Below are positions 36,193 to 44,621 of a stretch of 64,000 nt of DNA, piece by piece (the first letter of the stretch is position 1; every line of letters begins with the position of its first letter). The DNA comes from Providencia hangzhouensis (GTDB lineage: Bacteria > Pseudomonadota > Gammaproteobacteria > Enterobacterales > Enterobacteriaceae). The DNA is taken from NCBI RefSeq assembly GCF_029193595.2, contig NZ_CP135052.1:3906001-3970000 (forward strand). Reading direction: 5' to 3'. The notes under the pieces were generated by a model that was not told where the DNA came from, did no database searches, and saw only the letters and a list, made by a program, of their open reading frames with translations. A program made the position numbers and the translations under genes.

Positions 36193-37611
36193 ATGAAAAT
36201 CTCGAGAAGAAAGCTATTATTAGGGGTTGGTGCTGCTGGTGTTCTAGCAGGAGGTGCTGCGGTTGTTCCTATGATCAATCGTGAAGGTCGTTTTGAATCG
36301 ACTAAATCACGCGTACCCGCTGTTGCTGGTACAGAAGGCAAATTACCAGAGTCTGCGGATGCAGTCATCATCGGTGCTGGCCTTCAAGGGATCATGACCG
36401 CAATTAACCTTGCAGAGAAAGGTCTTAATGTTGTTATCTGTGAAAAAGGTGTTGTGGGCGGTGAGCAATCAGGCCGTGCATATAGCCAAATCATCAGCTA
36501 CAAAACCTCTCCAGCTATTTTCCCTTTACACCACTATGGGAAAATTCAATGGCTCGGTATGAACGAAAAAATCGGTGCTGATACCAGCTACCGTGTTCAA
36601 GGCCGCGTTGAAGTGCCTTCAAGCGAAGAAGATTTAGAAATTTCAAGAGCGTGGATTAAGTCTGCATCTGAAAACCCAGGTTTCGATACGCCTTTACGTA
36701 CCCGTATGATTGAAGGTACTGAACTGGCTAATCGTCTGGTTGATGCGCAAACCCCATGGAAAATTGGTGGTTTTGAAGAAGACTCTGGTAGCCTTGACCC
36801 AGAAGTTGTTACGCCAACGATGGCAAACTACGCTAAATCAATCGGTATTCGCATCTACACTAATTGTGCAGTACGTGGTATTGAAACTGCAGGCGGCAAA
36901 ATTTCTGATGTTGTCACTGAAAAAGGTGCAATCAAAACGTCTCGTGTTGTTCTGACGGGGGGTATTTGGTCGCGTCTGTTCATGGGTAACTTAGGTATTG
37001 ACGTTCCAACACTAAACGTTTATCTGTCACAACAACGTATTACTGGCGTACCAGGTGCACCAAAAGGTAACGTACACTTACCTAACGGTATTCACTTCCG
37101 TGAACAAGCTGATGGGACTTATGCTGTTGCACCACGTATCTTTACCAGCTCTATCGTTAAAGACAGCTTCCTGTTAGGCCCAAGATTCCTACATGTATTA
37201 GGTGGCGGTGAATTACCATTAGAATTCTCTCTTGGTAAAGACTTATTCAACTCCTTCATGATGGCAACATCTTGGAATTTAGACGAGAAGACACCATTCG
37301 AAGAGTTCCGTACGGCAACAAATACACCAAACAATGAACACTTAGATGGCGTTCTAGAAAGACTGAGAAAAGAGTTCCCAGTATTTAAAGAGTCTAAAGT
37401 GGTTGAGCGTTGGGGTGGTACTGTTGCACCAACGGATGATGAAATTCCAATTATTTCAACCATCGAGCAGTATCCAGGTCTGGTCATCAACACCGCTACA
37501 GGCTGGGGTATGACAGAAAGCCCTGCATCTGGTCGATTAACGGCTGAGTTGTTAATGGGTGAAACACCATTTATCGACCCTACGCCGTATAAACTTTCTC
37601 GTTTTAACTAA
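36193..37611 (+). CDS. Membrane L-amino acid deaminase
   Basis: A 472-residue flavoenzyme of the Proteus/Providencia LAAD group (known lengths 471-473). It oxidises L-amino acids to imino acids, which hydrolyse to 2-keto acids and ammonia, and passes electrons to the respiratory chain. Residues 1-28 hold a twin-arginine-like motif SRRKLLLG and a hydrophobic anchor. The FAD motif GAGLQG is at 61-66, GVVGGEQSGRAYSQ follows, and the end GLVINTATGWGMTESPASG is a strong match to LAAD. It is the basis of the phenylalanine deaminase test of this group. Upstream is a 918-base gene-free spacer and downstream a RidA gene. Type I or type II substrate class cannot be told by eye. Confidence 0.93.
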   Translation: MKISRRKLLLGVGAAGVLAGGAAVVPMINREGRFESTKSRVPAVAGTEGKLPESADAVIIGAGLQGIMTAINLAEKGLNVVICEKGVVGGEQSGRAYSQIISYKTSPAIFPLHHYGKIQWLGMNEKIGADTSYRVQGRVEVPSSEEDLEISRAWIKSASENPGFDTPLRTRMIEGTELANRLVDAQTPWKIGGFEEDSGSLDPEVVTPTMANYAKSIGIRIYTNCAVRGIETAGGKISDVVTEKGAIKTSRVVLTGGIWSRLFMGNLGIDVPTLNVYLSQQRITGVPGAPKGNVHLPNGIHFREQADGTYAVAPRIFTSSIVKDSFLLGPRFLHVLGGGELPLEFSLGKDLFNSFMMATSWNLDEKTPFEEFRTATNTPNNEHLDGVLERLRKEFPVFKESKVVERWGGTVAPTDDEIPIISTIEQYPGLVINTATGWGMTESPASGRLTAELLMGETPFIDPTPYKLSRFN

Positions 37612-37640
37612 AAAACGGGGAAAATAACGATTTTTACTGT

Positions 37641-37704
37641 GGATCTATTAGCGAATAGTTTAAAGTTAAATGAAAGTTTAATTTTTGATAAAATTAATAG
37701 ATCC
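37641..37704. repeat. Inverted repeat between the deaminase and RidA genes
   Basis: GGATCTATTA (37641-37650) has its exact complement TAATAGATCC at 37695-37704, 44 bases apart, within the 123-base gap. It could form a stem in the message or be a binding site ahead of the RidA gene. Confidence 0.45.
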
Positions 37705-37734
37705 TATTTACTTTGATAATGTTAAGGAGTTTAC

Positions 37735-38235
37735 ATGCGCTATAAAACTTTATTGCTTTCTCTGCCTTTGATTTTAGGTGTAGCAAGTGCGAATGCAGCT
37801 GATGATGTTAAACGCGTTCCAGTGAAAGGATTCCCTATCTCTGAATCAGTAGAAATCAATGCGGGCAACCTCATTTTCCTAAGCGGAAAAGTTCCTTCTA
37901 AAATCTCTGCAGACGCTAAAGAAGGCGTTTTAGAGTCTTATGGTAATACCGAAGCACAAACAATCAACGTATTAAAACAAATCCAAGCTAACCTCGAAGG
38001 TATGGGTTTGACAATGAATGACGTTGTTAAAATGCAAGTATTTTTAGTTGGTGGTGAAGAAACTCAAGGTACTATGGACTTCGCTGGCTTCATGGCCGGT
38101 TACAATAAGTTCTATGAGTCTGAGAAAATTACTAATCTGCCAGCTCGTTCTACCTTCCAAGTCGCTAAACTGGCTAACCCAGCTTGGAGAGTAGAAATAG
38201 AAGTGACAGCGGTACGCCCTGCTGCAAAAAAATAA
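37735..38235 (+). CDS. Secreted RidA-family imine hydrolase
   Basis: A 166-residue Rid (YjgF/UK114) protein with an N-terminal signal peptide of about 21 residues ending in SANA, so it should be periplasmic. The conserved active-site arginine is Arg138 in LPARSTFQVAKL, which matches the Escherichia coli RidA block, and the trimer-forming sequence DVVKMQVFLV is present. Rid proteins speed hydrolysis of reactive enamine/imine intermediates. The gene follows the L-amino acid deaminase, whose direct products are imino acids, by 123 bases, so a partner role is likely (inference). AAGGAG precedes the start. A stem-loop follows. Confidence 0.87.
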   Translation: MRYKTLLLSLPLILGVASANAADDVKRVPVKGFPISESVEINAGNLIFLSGKVPSKISADAKEGVLESYGNTEAQTINVLKQIQANLEGMGLTMNDVVKMQVFLVGGEETQGTMDFAGFMAGYNKFYESEKITNLPARSTFQVAKLANPAWRVEIEVTAVRPAAKK

Positions 38236-38262
38236 GTTATTCAATAACGAATAGCTAAACGA

Positions 38263-38290
38263 TAATGAGGCATAGCAATGTGCCTCGTTA
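38263..38290 (+). terminator. Stem-loop after the RidA gene
   Basis: TAATGAGGCA (38263-38272) pairs with TGCCTCGTTA (38281-38290) with one G-T pair and an eight-base loop. The sequence after it is T-containing but not a clean T tract. Confidence 0.55.
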
Positions 38291-38397
38291 TAATAACACT
38301 TCTTAATTGCCACATCTTTCAACATTCCCTCACAGACTGTCATTATTGCTTCCTGTATGCTATTGCTTAAAGTTCTTCAATAAATAAACGTGCTATG

Positions 38398-38440
38398 CTG
38401 CAATCATTAGCACTGCAATCATTAGCACTGCAATCATTAG
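38398..38440 (+). repeat. Tandem 15-base repeat, 2.9 copies
   Basis: CTGCAATCATTAGCA occurs at 38398-38412 and 38413-38427, followed by a 13-base partial copy (38428-38440), just 37 bases before the next gene start. Copies are identical. Copy number may vary and affect expression of that gene. Confidence 0.85.
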
Positions 38441-38476
38441 GGTAAAAATGAGTCATCGCATCAAATAAGGCAATAT

Positions 38477-39943
38477 ATGATTAAAGAGTCTCTCAAGATC
38501 CACGGTAAAAAACAGTTTGAAATCAAACAAAAAGTTCTATTGCCTCGTAAATCAAAAGAGATCCGCTATCAGGTCGAAAGTTTTTTCTTTCTTCCATCAT
38601 CATTGCAAGTCAACCCTGATCTATACACGCCATCAAGCCTTCAACGTAGCCTCAAAAACTATATCCGCTTAAGCCCACCCACGGTTAAGCTTTCAGCTTT
38701 ACCAGAAGAAAATGGCGAATTAGATGACTTAAAACGCTGGTTAGAACAATGTGACCCATTAAACCCACCCTCATTGGACGAGTATGAGAACAAGTTAAAA
38801 CGCTATGCTTTAACCTTTAAGCGCACGGTACGAATTAATGTCAAAATGATAAGCCAAAACGCCCAACGACAAACAGATGAATACTTAACCGAGTTTATGG
38901 CGAACATGGCGAAATGCCTCGGGGTTTATCGGGCGTTAGCGCCACTGGCGGGAAAAATTGAAGAAAGCATTCGCTCAAATGCATTTTCTTATTGCGACGA
39001 ATTTATGACCTACTACACCATGAATTATTTGCGTGATTTATTAGCTGAGAAGCAAATACCGTTACGTGAAGAAATCCGTCATTTTTGGTATCAAGAAATG
39101 CGTTACCTAAAGAAACAATACCCTGATTGTTTTCCCAGTGATGAAACTGATGCCGAATTAGTGACATATCGTCGCAATTTATTGAAAAAATACATCAATC
39201 GCTACCTTTACTTAGAGATCCGCCATAAACGTGGGTTGCCATTATTATTGCACTCCATTTATGGTATCGCTGCAGCAATCTCAATGATTTTTGCCACGTT
39301 AATCGCCTTTCTTTGGCAAGGAAAATATGGCGCATTGAGTGCAAATTTATTTTTAGCTATGGTTATTGGCTATATTTTCAAAGATAGGCTGAAAGAAATC
39401 GGTCGTGAGCAACTCTATCGCGTTTTCCAAAAGTGGATCCCGGATAGACAGCTACGTATTTATCGTGAAGGTGTTAAGGCCCCTGTCGGGCTATGCAAAG
39501 AGTCTTTTCGCTTCATCAGTGAAAACATGCTCTCCCCTGATATCCGTGAAATGCGACAAAAATCCCATTGGGTTAATTTAGTTAATGTCCAACGTATGGA
39601 AGATATCCTGTATTACCGCAAAGATGTATTGCTTCATAACCGCCATTCGGTGTTTGAAAAAAACCAATCATCAATTGCTGATATCACACGCTTTAATATT
39701 TCAGATTTTCTAAAATATATCGATATTAGCTATGAAGAACTCACTGTAAATGATGATGAACCTACAATCATTGGTGAAAAGGTCTACCATATTTACCTTT
39801 GCCGCCGTGTCACAATTAACAAAAAAACCTACAATGAGCTGGCGCGTTTAGTGGTTAATGCCGATGGGATAAAACGCTTAGAAGTGTTGCAATCACTAGA
39901 TTTACTGACAACCGATGAAGACATTGAAATTTCACCGCAATGA
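38477..39943 (+). CDS. Conserved-looking membrane protein of unknown function
   Basis: A 488-residue protein I do not recognise. Two closely spaced hydrophobic segments near residues 255-295 (LLLHSIYGIAAAISMIFATLIAFLW, then ANLFLAMVIGYIF) form a membrane hairpin, with long basic and acidic soluble parts before and after. The N-terminal half is rich in charged residues with likely helices; no signal peptide, catalytic motif or known domain is seen. The orientation of the soluble parts (cytosolic) is inferred from the many positive charges next to the hairpin. It stands alone: the previous gene ends 240 bases upstream behind a stem-loop, and a repeat cluster follows. The start at 38477 is an ATG with a weak AAGG-type site. 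Confidence 0.7.
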   Translation: MIKESLKIHGKKQFEIKQKVLLPRKSKEIRYQVESFFFLPSSLQVNPDLYTPSSLQRSLKNYIRLSPPTVKLSALPEENGELDDLKRWLEQCDPLNPPSLDEYENKLKRYALTFKRTVRINVKMISQNAQRQTDEYLTEFMANMAKCLGVYRALAPLAGKIEESIRSNAFSYCDEFMTYYTMNYLRDLLAEKQIPLREEIRHFWYQEMRYLKKQYPDCFPSDETDAELVTYRRNLLKKYINRYLYLEIRHKRGLPLLLHSIYGIAAAISMIFATLIAFLWQGKYGALSANLFLAMVIGYIFKDRLKEIGREQLYRVFQKWIPDRQLRIYREGVKAPVGLCKESFRFISENMLSPDIREMRQKSHWVNLVNVQRMEDILYYRKDVLLHNRHSVFEKNQSSIADITRFNISDFLKYIDISYEELTVNDDEPTIIGEKVYHIYLCRRVTINKKTYNELARLVVNADGIKRLEVLQSLDLLTTDEDIEISPQ

Positions 39944-39998
39944 ATTCATTCTGCCACTAACGGTCTTCTATTCGGTAATATTCCCATTCATTTAGGTT

Positions 39999-40286
39999 GT
40001 AGCCAACACCGCTACAGCTCAAACTATGATAACCATTTAATTTTCTAAATCATTCGAACTGTAGCAAGGCGGCAAGAGAAGATATCTCGGGGAGCATACA
40101 AAAGTATGTGACCCGGAGTAGCTGAACGTAGCCAACACCGCTACAGCTCGAAGGATGATAACCATTTAATTTTCTAAATCATTCGAACTGTAGCAAGGCG
40201 GCAAGAGAAGATATCTCGGGGAGCATACAAAAGTATGTGACCCGAGTAGCTGAGCGTAGCCAACACCGCTACAGCTCGAAGGATGA
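39999..40286. repeat. Cluster of palindromic intergenic repeats
   Basis: Two near-identical elements, 40050-40158 and 40179-40286, of 108-109 bases each, follow a lone right end at 39999-40030. Each element has imperfect terminal inverted repeats: TCATTCGAACTGTAGC at the left and GCTACAGCTCGAAGGATGA at the right. The two differ by a few bases, including one inserted G. They encode no protein. They look like the enterobacterial palindromic intergenic families (similar in feel to repeats of Yersinia and Proteus) which are moved in trans and often lie between convergent genes, as here. Confidence 0.85.
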
Positions 40287-40293
40287 CGAAAAT

Positions 40294-41052
40294 TTAGTAG
40301 TAGAGAGCAATATACTGATCATCCACCCGTTTAATATCAACCGGAGTATCAAAAATATCCTCAATAATGTCAGATTTCATGATCTCTTCTGGCTTACCGT
40401 GATAAGACAGGCGACCGTTTCTCAGAGCGACAATATAGTCCGAATAAACGGAAGCGAAATTTATATCGTGGATTACTAAGATAATGGTTTTGCCTAGCTC
40501 ATCTGCCGCTTTACGCAGCAGTTTCATCATGATCACCGCATGTTTCATATCCAGGTTATTCAATGGCTCATCAAGTAAAACATATTCTGTATCTTGACAT
40601 AAAACCATTGCGACATAAGCCCGTTGGCGTTGGCCACCCGATAATTCATCTAAATAACGGTGACGTAAATCTGACAAATTTAGAAAAGAGAGTGACTCAT
40701 CAATTTTCTTTTTATCGTCAATGGTTAAACGGCCTTTAGTGTATGGGTAACGCCCAAAACCAACCAATTCCTCGACTGTTAAACGGCTGGCAAATTGATT
40801 TTCTTGGCGTAAAACTGACAAACATTTCGCTAATTTATCACTCGGTGTTGTCGATACGTCTAAATCATTCACTTTGACGTAACCACCGTAATCAGGCTGT
40901 AACAAGCGCCCAATTATCGACAACAGTGTTGATTTACCTGCACCATTAGGCCCGATGATTGAGGTAATACCGCTATTTTTAATTGTTGTTGTTACGTTAT
41001 CTAAGACTTTAGTATCCTGATAACTTTTCGATATCTGACTAATTTCAATCAT
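40294..41052 (-). CDS. Siderophore ABC transporter ATPase (FecE type)
   Basis: A 252-residue ATPase of the iron-siderophore group, with Walker A GPNGAGKST, signature LSGGQRQRAYVAMVL, Walker B YVLLDEPLNNLD and the switch His in LVIHDINFA. It is the last gene of a binding protein-permease-permease-ATPase operon and is one base after the second permease. Relatives include VctC, FatE and YclP. It powers uptake of a ferric siderophore through the inner membrane. Confidence 0.9.
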   Translation of the reverse strand: MIEISQISKSYQDTKVLDNVTTTIKNSGITSIIGPNGAGKSTLLSIIGRLLQPDYGGYVKVNDLDVSTTPSDKLAKCLSVLRQENQFASRLTVEELVGFGRYPYTKGRLTIDDKKKIDESLSFLNLSDLRHRYLDELSGGQRQRAYVAMVLCQDTEYVLLDEPLNNLDMKHAVIMMKLLRKAADELGKTIILVIHDINFASVYSDYIVALRNGRLSYHGKPEEIMKSDIIEDIFDTPVDIKRVDDQYIALYY

Positions 41053-41053
41053 A

Positions 41054-42037
41054 CTAAAACCTTCTTAACACCATATAAATAAAGAAAATACCGCCGACAA
41101 ATTCGATAACAACTGATAATGTCCCAGCCATATTTAAGCCATATTCTAGAATCAACTGCCCACCAATCAACGCAATGACACCAAGTAGAAAGGAAACGGG
41201 TAGCAAATAGCGGTGCTGGCTACTGCCAGCCACTAAATAAGCTAAATTCGCGACCATCAAACCTAAGAATGTTAAAGGCCCAACTAATGCTGTAGAAACT
41301 GCAACTAATATTGAAATAAGCAACAAAATGACAGTGACTTGCTGGCGATAATTAATCCCTAGATTCACCGCATTGGCTTGCCCTAACGCGATAACATCAA
41401 AACAATAACGCATGCGCCACAATAGGACACCTACGACTGCCGTGATCATTAATGTGAATAGAATTAGCTCAGGTGTTCCCTTTGTGAAGGTGGCAAACAT
41501 CCGGCTTTGTAAAATGGAAAATTCATTAGGGTCCATTAAACGCTGCAGCAATGTCGCTACGCTGCGAAATAATGTGCCAAGAATGATACCCACCATCAAT
41601 ACTAGGTTGATATTCATTTTAACTGACACAAATAACCAGCGGTAGAGCAGAACAGAGAACAGTACAAGTAGTGTGGACTCTAATAGAAACTTACCAATAT
41701 TCAATAACCAAGAGGATGGAAAACTCTCACTATAGAAGATAAAAATGGTTTGTAATAATACAAACAATGCTTCTAATCCCATGATAGATGGGGTTAATAT
41801 CTTATTATTAGCAATCGTTTGAAAGAGAACTGTTGAAACCCCAGCCGAGAAAGCTACCACAATCATGGTGAGAACAATATAGCCTCGATGCGGCAAAATA
41901 TAAGCAAGATTGCTACCCAAATTGACCGTCATATAAAGCACAATGGATAGCAGCGATAGTGCCAGTAGTATCCATATTCTTTGCAACGGCGTTACCCCTT
42001 TTTTAGGTAACGCTATTGATGAATTAACTTTTTGCAT
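41054..42037 (-). CDS. Siderophore ABC transporter permease 2 (FecCD family)
   Basis: A 327-residue inner-membrane permease of the FecCD family with about nine hydrophobic segments. It overlaps the first permease by 14 bases, so translation is probably coupled. The conserved loop ALVGPLTFLGLMVANLAYL corresponds to the ATPase-contacting region. No strong ribosome-binding site precedes its ATG, consistent with coupling. The pair of different permeases makes a heterodimer. Confidence 0.88.
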   Translation of the reverse strand: MQKVNSSIALPKKGVTPLQRIWILLALSLLSIVLYMTVNLGSNLAYILPHRGYIVLTMIVVAFSAGVSTVLFQTIANNKILTPSIMGLEALFVLLQTIFIFYSESFPSSWLLNIGKFLLESTLLVLFSVLLYRWLFVSVKMNINLVLMVGIILGTLFRSVATLLQRLMDPNEFSILQSRMFATFTKGTPELILFTLMITAVVGVLLWRMRYCFDVIALGQANAVNLGINYRQQVTVILLLISILVAVSTALVGPLTFLGLMVANLAYLVAGSSQHRYLLPVSFLLGVIALIGGQLILEYGLNMAGTLSVVIEFVGGIFFIYMVLRRF

Positions 42038-42986
42038 AACGTTGTTGCTTCAACAATAAATATAAAAAAATCACCGCGCCAACGACACCTAAAATCACAC
42101 TTGCTGGGATTTCAAATGGATAGCGAATTAAGCGCCCAATAATGTCACACAGTAAAACTAAGCCACCACCAGCAATACAAATCCATGGGATGGTTTTACG
42201 TATGTTATCGCCCATCACTAAGCTCACGAGATTTGGAATAATTAAGCCTAGGAAAGGTAATGCCCCGACCACCACGACCACGACGCCACTGATTAAAGCG
42301 ATAATCGATAAACCAATGGTCATCACTTTGCGATAATTTAGGCCAACATTAATTGAAAACTCACGTCCCATACCAGCCACCGTAAAGCTATCGGCAATCC
42401 AGCAAGCAATTAATGTTAATATTCCCACTAACCACAAAAGTTCATATCGGCCTTGAATGATGCTAGAAAAGTCACCGCTCATCCATGCACCAAGAGATTG
42501 TAGTAAGTCGAAGTAATAAGCGGTAAAAATGGTCAATGCGCTAATAACTGCCCCTAACATAATCCCCACCAGTGGAACTATCAGGGCAGATTTTAAAATC
42601 ACACGACGTAATAGCACCATAAACAACATGGTGCCAAGAAGTGCAAAACCGCTGGCCACCACCATTTTAGTCATAATACTTGCTGCTGGGAAAAGCACCA
42701 TGACGACCAATAAACCTAAACTGGCTGACTGGGTTGTTCCTGCGAGGGAAGGTTCAACAAAACGGTTTTGTGTTAATAATTGCATGATTAGCCCAGCAAC
42801 ACTCATGGCGCTACCAGCTAAAATCAAGGAGACGGTTCGGGGAATTCGGCTAATAAAAAAGATGTCTTGCATCTCTGGGTCGGTGAAAAGCGAAACGGGT
42901 GACACGTCACCCGCTCCAATAAACAAGCTTAATACCGCTAAAACAAATAACGCGATAATTCCACAAAAAAGATAAAGCGTTTTCAT
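42024..42986 (-). CDS. Siderophore ABC transporter permease 1 (FecCD family)
   Basis: A 320-residue FecCD-family permease with the family blocks SRIPRTVSLILAGSAMSVAGLIMQ near the N-terminus and VGALPFLGLIIPNLVSLVMGDN in the C-terminal half. It begins three bases after the binding-protein gene. Siderophore specificity cannot be inferred from the permease alone. Confidence 0.9.
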   Translation of the reverse strand: MKTLYLFCGIIALFVLAVLSLFIGAGDVSPVSLFTDPEMQDIFFISRIPRTVSLILAGSAMSVAGLIMQLLTQNRFVEPSLAGTTQSASLGLLVVMVLFPAASIMTKMVVASGFALLGTMLFMVLLRRVILKSALIVPLVGIMLGAVISALTIFTAYYFDLLQSLGAWMSGDFSSIIQGRYELLWLVGILTLIACWIADSFTVAGMGREFSINVGLNYRKVMTIGLSIIALISGVVVVVVGALPFLGLIIPNLVSLVMGDNIRKTIPWICIAGGGLVLLCDIIGRLIRYPFEIPASVILGVVGAVIFLYLLLKQQRYAKS

Positions 42987-42989
42987 CGG

Positions 42990-43958
42990 TTATTTTGCTT
43001 GGCTCTTCTCTAATGCTGTATTGATATCGTCCATTAACTGAGAATAAGTTTGGATCCCACCAGCAATATATACTGCAGTTGGGTCAAGGTAAGTAATTTG
43101 GCCTTTTTCCCATGCAGCGGTTTTTCTAACTAATGCGTTATCTAATACTTCCGCAGCAGGCTGTGCATCCGTTTTGCCAATTGCGCTGTCACGGTCGATA
43201 ACAAATAACCAGTCTGGGTTTAATTTCACCAGTAATTCTGCATTAACGATATTACCGTGGCGACCCGTGTTTTCTTCAAACACATAAGCAGGTTCAAAAC
43301 CTAATACATCAAAGATAAAACCGAAACGAGAACCTGGTCCATACGCAGAAATTTTACCGCCACTAACTAAGATTACCATCGCTTTACCCGCAGTCGGCGC
43401 TTTAGCTTTGATACCTTCAATTTTAGTATTGAAATCAGAAATCAGTTTTTTGGCTTGTTCTTCTTTACCGAATAGCGCGCCAAGTTCATTAGTACGTTCA
43501 GTTAAGCTACCAATAAAGTTTTTGTTATCAATATCTAATGAAATAGTTGGTGCAACACCGCTGAGTTTGTCATAGGCATCACGAGCACGGCTACCACCTA
43601 AAATCAGGTCAGGCTTAGCATTACTTAAAGCTTCATAAGCAGGTTCAAATAATGTCCCGCCATTGACGTATTCAGAACCACTGTATTTAGTTAAGAACTC
43701 AGGGAAGTGAACGTTGGTTTGTGGAACACCGGCAACTGGTGCCCCGAGTGCATCCATGATGTCCAATGTTTCCATGTTCATCACCATGACTTTTTGCGGA
43801 TGACGAGGAATTTCAGTTTTGCCTTGGGCATGTTCTATTGTGATAGTTTGTTTTTCTGCGACTTGAGCTGTTTCTGTCGTGTCTTTTGCGTTATCACAAC
43901 CAGCTAACACTAACGCAGATAACAACGCAATACCCGAAACTAATGATTTTGCAAACAT
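42990..43958 (-). CDS. Siderophore ABC transporter binding lipoprotein (CeuE/VctP/YclQ type)
   Basis: A 322-residue predicted lipoprotein: lipobox LVLAGC with Cys21, then a type III periplasmic-binding fold. VMVMNMETLDIMDALGAPVAGVP and KPDLILGGSRARDAYDKL are typical of catecholate/hydroxamate binding proteins such as CeuE, VctP and FatB. It opens the operon and has GGAGGA before the ATG. A Gram-negative cell would also need an outer-membrane receptor, which is not in the window. Confidence 0.9.
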   Translation of the reverse strand: MFAKSLVSGIALLSALVLAGCDNAKDTTETAQVAEKQTITIEHAQGKTEIPRHPQKVMVMNMETLDIMDALGAPVAGVPQTNVHFPEFLTKYSGSEYVNGGTLFEPAYEALSNAKPDLILGGSRARDAYDKLSGVAPTISLDIDNKNFIGSLTERTNELGALFGKEEQAKKLISDFNTKIEGIKAKAPTAGKAMVILVSGGKISAYGPGSRFGFIFDVLGFEPAYVFEENTGRHGNIVNAELLVKLNPDWLFVIDRDSAIGKTDAQPAAEVLDNALVRKTAAWEKGQITYLDPTAVYIAGGIQTYSQLMDDINTALEKSQAK

Positions 43959-44041
43959 CTAATTTCCTCCGTCCATCGATAAAAGTACTGATGATAAAAT
44001 TTGGTGATCCACAATGTAGCGTATATTACACGCAAACAAGC

Positions 44042-44060
44042 GCAAATGATATTAGTTTGC
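44042..44060 (-). promoter_or_regulatory. Candidate Fur box upstream of the siderophore operon
   Basis: GCAAATGATATTAGTTTGC matches the 19-base Fur consensus at about 12 of 19 positions and lies 84 bases before the binding-protein start. The surrounding sequence repeats similar hexamers (GCATTTGCATTC). Iron repression of such transporters is the rule, which supports the call; the match alone is moderate. Confidence 0.5.
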
Positions 44061-44220
44061 ATTTGCATTCACTAAAAAGTTGTTGCAACGCACAAAAACA
44101 TCAATTTAATTCGTTGAATCTATGAATTTTAAAGTGTTAAAAGGCAAGAGCGAGATAAAAAAACGAGGAGAACTCTATAAAAGAAAGGGTTGGCAGTTTG
44201 TTACGACACTTAATTCAAAA

Positions 44221-44310
44221 ATAAATAGGTTGAGTTTTCTACTGTACGTGCTTGCTTAGCGAATTTTATTACAGTTAGGCGACATAAAATCGTCATCTCA
44301 ACCTATTTAT
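44221..44310. repeat. Perfect 14-base inverted repeat after the fimbrial operon
   Basis: ATAAATAGGTTGAG (44221-44234) has its exact complement at 44297-44310, enclosing 62 bases. On the minus strand it begins 25 bases after the stop of the last fimbrial gene and ends before TTTTTGAATT, so it may be a large terminator stem. No target-site duplication flanks it. It lies in the 376-base gap that also contains the candidate Fur box. Confidence 0.7.
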
Positions 44311-44334
44311 CATTAACAACCATTTAAAGACTTA

Positions 44335-44607
44335 TTATTGCGAATCATCCAGTCGCCCATTTTCACTGAGCTGAGAGCTGATATCTTCAAGGAACCAATC
44401 AATTGGTGTTCCCATCAAAAATGCAAGTTTAAACAAATGAAACAAATCAATCTTGATTTTGCCTCTTTCATAGCGTGAGATCTGTTGTTGACTAACACCT
44501 AATAACTGAGCTAACTGAAACCCTGTATACCCCAGTTCTCTACGCTTTTCTAAGATCCTCTGACCTACCATATAATGGATTTTTTCACTGCCATTTTCTG
44601 AATACAT
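44335..44607 (-). CDS. MrpJ-like transcriptional regulator
   Basis: A 90-residue helix-turn-helix protein (XRE type) covering about residues 15-70: VGQRILEKRRELGYTGFQLAQLLGVSQQQISRYERG. SQQQ followed by SRYERG is the hallmark of MrpJ and its paralogues in Proteus and relatives, which link fimbriae expression to repression of motility genes. It is the last gene of the fimbrial operon, 14 bases after the adhesin gene, exactly where mrpJ sits. It is shorter than the 107-residue Proteus mirabilis protein. The role in switching off flagella is inferred from family knowledge. Confidence 0.87.
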   Translation of the reverse strand: MYSENGSEKIHYMVGQRILEKRRELGYTGFQLAQLLGVSQQQISRYERGKIKIDLFHLFKLAFLMGTPIDWFLEDISSQLSENGRLDDSQ

Positions 44608-44621
44608 ATTTTCACCATTTA

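Noticed and set aside
39999..40286. CRISPR array
   Set aside because: Repeats are over 100 bases, palindromic, only two to three copies, without unique spacers and without cas genes.
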